Shown here piece after piece: positions 4,516 through 10,311 of a stretch of DNA of 10,311 nucleotides. The notes below the pieces were generated by a model. The model worked only from the letters and a program-made list of their open reading frames with translations, was not told the origin of the DNA and searched no databases. This DNA comes from Melioribacteraceae bacterium. Its GTDB lineage: Bacteria > Bacteroidota > Ignavibacteria > Ignavibacteriales > Melioribacteraceae. Every line of letters begins with the position of its first letter. Positions within the stretch are counted from its first letter, which is position 1. The stretch lies in the NCBI GenBank assembly GCA_015486905.1, contig WFQV01000463.1:1-10311 (forward strand), in the 5' to 3' direction. A program made the position numbers and the translations under genes.

Positions 4516-6921
4516 ATGAAAAGAATAATTAATGAAGTTGCAGTATTGGGTTCGGGAGTAATGGGCTCGCGGATTGCCTTGCATTTTGCCAACATTGGCT
4601 GTAAGGTTTATCTGCTGGACATAGTCCCGCGCGAGCTTACCGAAGCCGAAAAGAAGAAAGGGCTTACTCTTGAAGACAAAGCCGTTAGAAACAGAATTGT
4701 GAACGACAATTTAAAAAACGTTTTGAAAGCAAAACCTTCGCCGGTTTACCACAAATCGATTGCCTCACGCATTGTGCCGGGGAATTTCGAAGACAATATG
4801 GATTACCTCTCCAATGTTGATTGGATTATTGAAGCGGTAGTTGAAAATTTGGAAATTAAAAAGCAAGTTTTCGATAAGGTGGAAAATTACCGCAAGCCAG
4901 GAATAATTGTAACAACGAATACCTCCGGTATCCCGATTCATTTAATGTTGGAAGGTAGAAGTGAAGATTTTCGCAAAAATTTCTGCGGCGCGCATTTCTT
5001 TAATCCGCCGAGATATTTACAATTGTTGGAAATAATTCCCTCACCGGAAACTTCTCAGGAGATAATTGATTTTCTAATGCATTACGGCGATCTGTATCTC
5101 GGTAAAACAACGGTGCTTTGTAAGGACACACCCGCTTTCATTGCAAACAGAATAGGCGTTTACAGCATTATGTCCGTCTTTAAATTAATGCAAGAAGTGG
5201 GGCTTTCGATTAAGGAGGTTGACACTCTAACCGGTCCTTTGACCGGCAAACCGAAATCGGCTACATTCAGAACAGCAGACGTTGTAGGGATTGACACTCT
5301 CGTTAAAGTGGCAAGCAATATTTACAAGGACTGCCCCGACGACGAGGAGCGGGAATTGTTTTCAATCCCGGACTACGTTAATAAGTTGGTCGAGAATAAT
5401 TGGCTCGGGGACAAAACGGGTCAAGGGTTTTACAAAAAGACAAAAGACGAACAAGGCAAAAGAGTTATTCTGGAATTAAATACCGAAACATTGGAATACC
5501 AGCCGAGCCGTAAAGCAAAATTTGCTTCGGTAACCGCAGCAAAGCCTATTGACGACTTGAAAGAAAGGTTAAAGGTTCTTCACGCGGCAAAAGACAAAGC
5601 AGGAGATTTCATGCGCAAGTTGTCCTTCGGTGTTTTCCGTTATTCATCGAACAGAATTCCCGAAATCACCGATGAGCTTTACAAAATTGACGACGGAATG
5701 CGTGCAGGCTTCGGTTGGAAATTAGGACCGTTCGAAATGTGGGACGCCCTCGGCGTTGAACGAACGGTTAAAACAATGGAAGAAATGAACATTGCACCTG
5801 CAGCGTGGGTTAAAGAAATGCTCGCAAAAGGATTTAATTCTTTCTACAAAGTTGAAAACGGAAGAAGGAAATTTTACGATATTCCTACAGCCGATTACAA
5901 AGAAATCCCGGGCACGAAAGACTTTATCATTTTGGATAATTACAGAGCTAACAAACCGGTCTGGAAAAACGTAGGCGCTACTTTACACGACATTGGCGAC
6001 GGAATCGTTGATCTGGAATTCCACACAAAGATGAACTCAATCGGCTCGGAAGTTTTGGAAGCCGTTAACAAATCAATTGAAATTGCAGAGAAAGATTTCA
6101 GAGGTTTGGTTATTGCCAATAACGGCGAGCATTTTTCCGCAGGTGCAAATCTTGCTACTATGTTTATGCTTGCTACGGAACAGGAATACGAGGAGCTCGA
6201 TTTTGCCGTTCGGCAATTTCAAAATACTACGATGCATGTCCGTTATTCTTCCATTCCGGTTGTTGTAGCACCTCACAATTTAACTTTGGGCGGAGGATGT
6301 GAAATGACCCTCCACGCCGATAAAGTAAACGCCTCGGCGGAGACATACATAGGATTGGTGGAAGTTGGGGTCGGAATTATTCCCGCCGGCGGAGGAACGA
6401 AAGAGATGACCATGCGCGCTTCCGATACTTACGTGGAAGGTGGAATTGAACTGCCCGAATTACAAAGAAGATTTCTTAATATTGCAATGGCTAAGGTTTC
6501 TACCTCCGCTCGGGAAGCATTCGATCTCGGCGTTTTCATTAACGGCAGGGACTCATATTCGGTTAATCCTAATCGTGTAATTACCGACGCAAAACGTGCG
6601 GCAATAGATTTGGCGGAGAGGGGTTACACAAAACCCACTCCGCGAGAGGATATTAAAGTCCTCGGCCGTTCGGCGCTTGCGGCGCTCTTGCTCGGTGCTT
6701 ATTCGTTTAAGCTGGGTAATTACATCTCAGAGCATGATAAGAAGATAGCCGAAAAACTTGCTTACGTAATGTGTGGCGGAGATTTAAGCGAAGGCACTCT
6801 CGTTTCCGAACAGTATTTATTGGATTTGGAACGTGAGACTTTCCTTAGCCTTATCGGCGAAAGAAAAACTTTGGAAAGGATACAAAGTATTTTAACTACG
6901 GGTAAACCGTTAAGAAATTAA
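4516..6921 (+). CDS. fadN: Bifunctional 3-hydroxyacyl-CoA dehydrogenase / enoyl-CoA hydratase (FadN type)
   Basis: This protein performs the middle two steps of beta-oxidation: hydration of trans-2-enoyl-CoA and NAD+-dependent oxidation of 3-hydroxyacyl-CoA. It has 801 aa, close to Bacillus FadN. The dehydrogenase comes first. The Rossmann loop is LGSGVMG (11-17), and the catalytic set is S137, H160 (GAHFFNPP), E172 and N211 (FIANRIG). A second 3HCDH C-terminal-like region follows at about 360-440. The hydratase/crotonase domain is C-terminal (about 485-700), with oxyanion-hole FSAGANLA (540-547) and both catalytic glutamates, E596 (GGGCEMTLHAD) and E616 (LVEVGVG). This order is the reverse of E. 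coli FadB. The ATG lies 13 nt after the ligase stop, with only a weak AAAGAA-like Shine-Dalgarno. Translation coupling with neighbours is likely. All active-site residues appear intact. Confidence 0.95.
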   Translation: MKRIINEVAVLGSGVMGSRIALHFANIGCKVYLLDIVPRELTEAEKKKGLTLEDKAVRNRIVNDNLKNVLKAKPSPVYHKSIASRIVPGNFEDNMDYLSNVDWIIEAVVENLEIKKQVFDKVENYRKPGIIVTTNTSGIPIHLMLEGRSEDFRKNFCGAHFFNPPRYLQLLEIIPSPETSQEIIDFLMHYGDLYLGKTTVLCKDTPAFIANRIGVYSIMSVFKLMQEVGLSIKEVDTLTGPLTGKPKSATFRTADVVGIDTLVKVASNIYKDCPDDEERELFSIPDYVNKLVENNWLGDKTGQGFYKKTKDEQGKRVILELNTETLEYQPSRKAKFASVTAAKPIDDLKERLKVLHAAKDKAGDFMRKLSFGVFRYSSNRIPEITDELYKIDDGMRAGFGWKLGPFEMWDALGVERTVKTMEEMNIAPAAWVKEMLAKGFNSFYKVENGRRKFYDIPTADYKEIPGTKDFIILDNYRANKPVWKNVGATLHDIGDGIVDLEFHTKMNSIGSEVLEAVNKSIEIAEKDFRGLVIANNGEHFSAGANLATMFMLATEQEYEELDFAVRQFQNTTMHVRYSSIPVVVAPHNLTLGGGCEMTLHADKVNASAETYIGLVEVGVGIIPAGGGTKEMTMRASDTYVEGGIELPELQRRFLNIAMAKVSTSAREAFDLGVFINGRDSYSVNPNRVITDAKRAAIDLAERGYTKPTPREDIKVLGRSALAALLLGAYSFKLGNYISEHDKKIAEKLAYVMCGGDLSEGTLVSEQYLLDLERETFLSLIGERKTLERIQSILTTGKPLRN

Positions 6922-6954
6922 TGAGTTTTTGAAAAAATAAAAAGAAGAAAAGTT

Positions 6955-8130
6955 ATGAGAGAAGCTTATATTGTTGCAGGATATCGTACGGCGGTCGGAA
7001 AGGCAAAAAAAGGCGTCTTTAGATTTTACCGCACGGACGATTTGGCAGCGGATGTAATTAAACATCTGGTAAAATCCGTACCGGAATTAGATCCGCACAG
7101 AATTGATGATGTAATCGTGGGTAATGCTTTCCCCGAAGCCGAACAAGGGCTTCAGGTTGGAAGGATGATTGCACTTGAAGCATTGTCGATTGATATCCCG
7201 GGTTCAACTGTAAATCGTTTCTGCGCTTCCGGTATTGACACTATTTCAATAGCAGTATCGAGAATCCGCAGCGGAATGATGGATTGCATTATTGCCGGTG
7301 GAGCGGAGTCAATGACGTTAGTCCCGATGACCGGCTGGAAACTTGCGCCCAATTACGAAGTTGCAGTCGAGCATCCCGAATACTATTTGGGAATGGGGTT
7401 GACTGCCGAAGAAGTGGCAAAAGATTACAATATTTCCCGCGAAGATCAAGACGAATTTTCTTACCATTCCCACATGAAGGCAATAAATGCAATTAAGAAC
7501 GGTTACTTTAAAGACCAAATTGTTCCCGTTGAAGTTAAGCAAGTCTATTACGAAAACGGGAAGAAAAAAGAAAGAACTTACGTCGTTGACACGGACGAAG
7601 GTCCACGCGCTAATACCTCTTTAGAGGTTTTGGCTAAACTGAAGCCGGTTTTTGCACAGGGAGGAACCGTAACAGCGGGCAATTCATCGCAGATGTCCGA
7701 TGGTGCGGCGTTTGTGCTGGTAATGTCCGAAGACATGGTTAAGGAATTAAATTTAACCCCTATCGCAAGAATGGTTTCTTATGCGGTAGCCGGCGTTGAC
7801 CCCAGGGTAATGGGTACGGGACCTATTGCTGCCGTACCGAAAGCTCTAAAGCGTGCCGGAATGTCTCTTAACGATATGGATTTAATTGAATTAAACGAGG
7901 CTTTCGCTTCGCAATCGCTCGCCGTAATTCGTACTCTTGATTTGAACACCGAAATACTAAACGTTAACGGAGGCGCAATTGCTTTAGGTCACCCCTTGGG
8001 ATGCACCGGCGCAAAACTTACCGTGCAAATTCTTAACGAACTGCGCAGAAGAAACAAAAAATACGGAATGGTTACCGCATGCGTCGGCGGCGGACAAGGC
8101 GTAGCAGGAATTTACGAATTGTTGAATTAA
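6955..8130 (+). CDS. fadA: Acetyl-CoA acyltransferase (3-ketoacyl-CoA thiolase)
   Basis: This thiolase cleaves 3-ketoacyl-CoA with CoA to acetyl-CoA and a shortened acyl-CoA, the last step of each beta-oxidation round. The 391-aa length is typical. The nucleophilic cysteine C90 lies in VNRFCASG. NEAFA (314-318), the histidine H346 in GGAIALGHPLGCTGAKL, and the second catalytic cysteine C376 in TACVGGGQG are all in place. An insertion around 195-212 (VKQVYYENGKKKERTYVVD) lies in the usual loop domain. It follows fadN after 33 nt, with a purine-rich AAGAAGAAAAG just upstream of the ATG. The following gene starts 22 nt after its stop. A biosynthetic acetoacetyl-CoA thiolase has the same motifs, but the operon position makes the degradative role by far the likelier. 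Confidence 0.95.
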   Translation: MREAYIVAGYRTAVGKAKKGVFRFYRTDDLAADVIKHLVKSVPELDPHRIDDVIVGNAFPEAEQGLQVGRMIALEALSIDIPGSTVNRFCASGIDTISIAVSRIRSGMMDCIIAGGAESMTLVPMTGWKLAPNYEVAVEHPEYYLGMGLTAEEVAKDYNISREDQDEFSYHSHMKAINAIKNGYFKDQIVPVEVKQVYYENGKKKERTYVVDTDEGPRANTSLEVLAKLKPVFAQGGTVTAGNSSQMSDGAAFVLVMSEDMVKELNLTPIARMVSYAVAGVDPRVMGTGPIAAVPKALKRAGMSLNDMDLIELNEAFASQSLAVIRTLDLNTEILNVNGGAIALGHPLGCTGAKLTVQILNELRRRNKKYGMVTACVGGGQGVAGIYELLN

Positions 8131-8152
8131 AAAATAAATTGTAGGCAAAATT

Positions 8153-9940
8153 ATGTCAGATGAGAAAAAAGAAGTATTAAAAGGCGGTGAATTTTTAACC
8201 AAACCGACCGACCCCGAAAGCGTTTTTACGCCGGATGATATTAACGAAGAACAAAAGATGATGGCGGAAACTATCTCCGACTTCATCGAAAAAGAGATTT
8301 GGCCGAATTTAGACGCTATCGACAATCACGAGCCGGGCTTGTTGGTTAAACTTCTCAAGCAAGCGGGAGAACTGGGACTGCTCGGAACTTTCGTGCCAGA
8401 AGAATACGGAGGACTTGGCGAGGACTTCGACACGAACACACTTATTTCAATGGCAATGGGACCCAGTTATTCTTACGGTGTTGCCTTTGCCGCGCACACC
8501 GGCATCGGTACTTTACCTATTCTTTATTACGGTACTGAAGAACAAAAGCAAAAATACTTGCCAAAACTTGCTTCCGGCGAGATGCTCTCGGCTTACTGTT
8601 TAACCGAACCCACTTCCGGTTCGGACGCCCTTTCGGCTAAAACTACGGCCACTCTTTCCGAAGACGGGAATTATTACATCCTAAACGGTCAGAAAATGTG
8701 GATTACCAACGGCGGCTTTGCCGACATCCTAATTACATTTGCCCAAGTTGACGGCGACAAATTTACATGCTTTATTATTCCCACCGATTCCGAAGGCTTT
8801 ACACGTGGCGAAGAAGAAGATAAAATGGGAATTAAAGGTTCTTCGACACGCGCGCTTTTCCTCGACAACGTCAAAGTTCCGAAGGAAAACATTCTCGGTG
8901 AAATTGGTAAAGGGCATTACGTTGCGTTTAACATTTTGAACATCGGCAGATTCAAACTCGGCGCAATGACCACCGGTGGTGCAAAGAGTTTTATTACCAT
9001 CGCCGTTAAATATGCCAATCAAAGGAAACAGTTTGGCAAGTACATTTCAAATTTCGGCGCAATTAAACACAAATTAGCAGAAATGGCAATCAAAACTTTC
9101 GTTTCCGAATCCGCCACAATGAGAATAAGCGGTTTGATAGATCAAATGATAAACGAACTGATGGCTGAAGGCGTAAGTTACAGCGATGCTTTAATTAAAG
9201 CCGCTGAAGAGTATGCAATAGAATCTTCGATAATGAAAGTTTTCGGTTCGGAAGTGTTGGATTACGTGGTTGACGAAGTCGTGCAAGTCCACGGCGGCTA
9301 CGGCTATTCGGAAGAATACCCCGCCGCACGTGCTTACCGCGACAGCAGAATTAACCGCATATTCGAAGGTACAAACGAAATTAACAGATTGCTCGTTGTC
9401 GATATGCTCGTTAAACGCTCAATGAAAGGAAGAATCGATTTGATGGGACCTGCCTTGGCGGTTCAAAAAGATTTAATGTCAATTCCTTCCTTCGGTGAGG
9501 AAGAGGAAGGTCTGCTGGTTAAAGAGCTCAATGCAATTGAGCAGGCAAAGAAAGCAATATTAATGATTGCCGGTTCGGCTGTTCAAAAATTCATGCAAAA
9601 TCTTCGTGACGAGCAGGAGATAATAATGAATATTACCGATATGGCAATTCAAGTCTTTACTGCAGAATCCGCTATATTGAGAACACTCAAAGTCGCAAAT
9701 TCCAAAGGGGAAGAAGCAGCTAAATATTTCGCTGAGATGACTAAAGTTTATGTGAGCGATGCATTAGAGAAAGTTAACATTTACGGCAAACATGCTGTTG
9801 CGGCTTTTGCCGAAGGGGACGAGTTAAAACTCTTACAATTAGGTCTTAAGAGATACACCAAACTCGACCCTGTTAATACTATTAAATTACGCCGCAGCAT
9901 TGCAAATAAGATGATAGAAGAAGATAAATACTGCTTCTAA
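8153..9940 (+). CDS. fadE: Acyl-CoA dehydrogenase with C-terminal extension (FadE type)
   Basis: This FAD-dependent enzyme introduces the trans-2 double bond into acyl-CoA, the first oxidative step, passing electrons to electron-transfer flavoprotein (not encoded in this window). It has 595 aa, matching the long FadE form of Bacillus (about 594) rather than the roughly 380-aa short ACADs. Conserved stretches are YCLTEPTSGSDA (148-159), KMWITNGGFAD (181-191), RKQFGKYISNFGAIKHKLAEMA (291-312, flavin contacts) and VHGGYGYSEEYPAARAYRD (379-397). The catalytic base is E405 in IFEGTNEI. Residues about 420-595 form the extra helical C-terminal domain also seen in VLCAD-like enzymes. A VLCAD-like preference for long chains is an inference from this extension. 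It is last in the operon, 22 nt after fadA, with a terminator 26 nt beyond its stop. Confidence 0.94.
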   Translation: MSDEKKEVLKGGEFLTKPTDPESVFTPDDINEEQKMMAETISDFIEKEIWPNLDAIDNHEPGLLVKLLKQAGELGLLGTFVPEEYGGLGEDFDTNTLISMAMGPSYSYGVAFAAHTGIGTLPILYYGTEEQKQKYLPKLASGEMLSAYCLTEPTSGSDALSAKTTATLSEDGNYYILNGQKMWITNGGFADILITFAQVDGDKFTCFIIPTDSEGFTRGEEEDKMGIKGSSTRALFLDNVKVPKENILGEIGKGHYVAFNILNIGRFKLGAMTTGGAKSFITIAVKYANQRKQFGKYISNFGAIKHKLAEMAIKTFVSESATMRISGLIDQMINELMAEGVSYSDALIKAAEEYAIESSIMKVFGSEVLDYVVDEVVQVHGGYGYSEEYPAARAYRDSRINRIFEGTNEINRLLVVDMLVKRSMKGRIDLMGPALAVQKDLMSIPSFGEEEEGLLVKELNAIEQAKKAILMIAGSAVQKFMQNLRDEQEIIMNITDMAIQVFTAESAILRTLKVANSKGEEAAKYFAEMTKVYVSDALEKVNIYGKHAVAAFAEGDELKLLQLGLKRYTKLDPVNTIKLRRSIANKMIEEDKYCF

Positions 9941-9966
9941 ACCTTTTTTCACAGAGCACTCCTTAT

Positions 9967-10007
9967 AGCTCTTCCTCTTCTAATTTTGAGAGAGGAAGAG
10001 TTTTTTT
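9967..10007 (+). terminator. Intrinsic terminator of the fad operon
   Basis: CTCTTCCTCT (9969-9978) pairs with AGAGGAAGAG (9991-10000) over 10 bp, with a further G-T and A-T pair outside (9967-9968 with 10001-10002). A 12-nt loop lies at 9979-9990. The stem is followed by seven T (10001-10007). It lies 26 nt after the fadE stop and is the only strong terminator between fadD and the right edge, consistent with one polycistronic transcript. Confidence 0.9.
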
Positions 10008-10082
10008 ATTATCTTCTGCCGGAAACAGCAACACTACAATTCACTTGCGGCTATTGTACCACGCAGAGAGCGCAAAGAAGTC

Positions 10083-10147
10083 AGTCTTAAGTGACGAGTC
10101 TTAAGTCGTAAGTTACCAGCCTCCGGAAAAGCCACGAATGCACGAAT
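10083..10147 (-). repeat. Right copy of the inverted module
   Basis: The segment 10112-10147 is the reverse complement of 358-393 with one mismatch in 36. The segment 10083-10106 is the exact reverse complement of 413-436. The spacer between the two parts is shorter here (5 nt, TCGTA-like) than on the left (19 nt), so the copies differ by an indel as well as point changes. The doubled CACGAATG (10133-10148) and the doubled AGTCTTAAG are internal word repeats. Confidence 0.85.
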
Positions 10148-10191
10148 GAATTAGCTAAGATTTGTAGAGCGGATTGGTTTCCGACCCAGTA

Positions 10192-10211
10192 GGTTGGTTG
10201 GGGGGGGAGGG
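10192..10211 (+). other. G-rich tract with 8-G run, possible G-quadruplex
   Basis: GGTTGGTT is followed by eight consecutive G (10200-10207), then A and GGG. Four or more G runs within 20 nt could form at least a two-tier quadruplex. It sits between the two repeat modules of the right block and is strikingly unlike the surrounding AT-rich sequence. A homopolymer of this length can also reflect an assembly error or slippage. Confidence 0.5.
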
Positions 10212-10311
10212 TACAATCTGCAAAAAAAACATATTTTTCCACGCAAAGAGCGCAAAGGAATGTCACAAAGAGCGCAAAGTCAGTTTTAAATAACCAGCCT
10301 CTGGAATAGCC

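Larger units (their letters stand above)
10059..10311. repeat. Right intergenic composite of short-word repeats
   Basis: After the operon terminator no gene is visible. Two modules follow each other in the same order. The first runs from a CCACGCAGAGAGCGCAAAG word (10059-10077) through the CTTAAG-type words to ACCAGCCTCCGG and GCCACGAATGCACGAAT (10147). The second starts with CCACGCAAAGAGCGCAAAG (10239-10257, one mismatch in 19), repeats CAAAGAGCGCAAAG at 10266-10279, and continues to ACCAGCCTCTGGAATAGCC (10293-10311) at the window edge. Between them a TACAATCTGC word (10212-10221) echoes the TCCAATCTGCG words of the left block. The shared modules are in the orientation opposite to the left block. 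Confidence 0.85.

Noticed and set aside
9953..9972. AGAGC/GCTCT hairpin that would compete with the operon terminator (attenuator-like)
   Set aside because: Only 5 bp, at the end of the operon where attenuation makes little sense, and likely chance.
10008..10058. Possible small gene or regulatory site after the operon terminator
   Set aside because: No start with a ribosome binding site, no hairpin and no recognisable motif. I see nothing in this short stretch.
358..10147. Composite transposon or integrated element bounded by the inverted repeats
   Set aside because: The interval holds rpsT and core metabolic genes, with no transposase, integrase or target-site duplication. The repeats are themselves modular and present more than twice.

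Overview
The window looks like a chromosomal segment of a fairly AT-rich, mesophilic bacterium of the Bacteroidota/Chlorobiota/Ignavibacteriota branch, with an Ignavibacteria-type lineage as the best guess. This rests on the general feel of the proteins, weak Shine-Dalgarno sites, a TAnnTTTG-type promoter element, and long AT-rich intergenic stretches with short-word repeats. It is an inference. No rRNA, tRNA, mobile-element gene or CRISPR array is visible.

Layout. Bases 1-520 are non-coding and packed with short-word repeats (period 7-9 and 14 nt). A hairpin (527-551) and an AT-rich leader follow, then rpsT (ribosomal protein S20, + strand). rpsT ends in a strong hairpin terminator (987-1016) that is shared with the convergent gene at 1015-2532 (- strand). 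That gene encodes a 505-aa regulator with an XRE helix-turn-helix, an IrrE-like domain and a Cys-rich C-terminus, of the ScfR/RamB/PrpR type. A 146-bp divergent intergenic region carries a perfect 14-bp palindrome beside a candidate promoter. It leads into a four-gene + strand operon: long-chain acyl-CoA synthetase (fadD-like), bifunctional 3-hydroxyacyl-CoA dehydrogenase/enoyl-CoA hydratase (fadN-like), thiolase (fadA) and acyl-CoA dehydrogenase (fadE-like). The operon ends in a clear hairpin terminator (9967-10007). A second repeat block (10059-10311) runs off the right edge.

How the genes work together. The operon encodes a full fatty acid beta-oxidation spiral. The ligase makes acyl-CoA. 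FadE introduces the trans-2 double bond. FadN hydrates it and oxidises the 3-hydroxyacyl-CoA with NAD+. FadA releases acetyl-CoA. The N-A-E order and the dehydrogenase-first FadN architecture resemble the fadNAE operon of Bacillus rather than the fadBA arrangement of E. coli. The electron-transfer flavoprotein that FadE would need is not in the window. The divergent regulator belongs to a family known to control acetate/propionate/short-chain acyl-CoA metabolism, so it probably senses acyl-CoA and acts on the palindrome.

The least explained material is the non-coding repeat sequence at the two ends. The blocks share modules in inverted orientation (358-393 against 10112-10147, 35/36 matches; 413-436 against 10083-10106, 24/24 matches). 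They are built almost entirely of short words, each doubled or tripled with small changes. They look like members of a dispersed, diversifying intergenic repeat family whose role cannot be told from this window.
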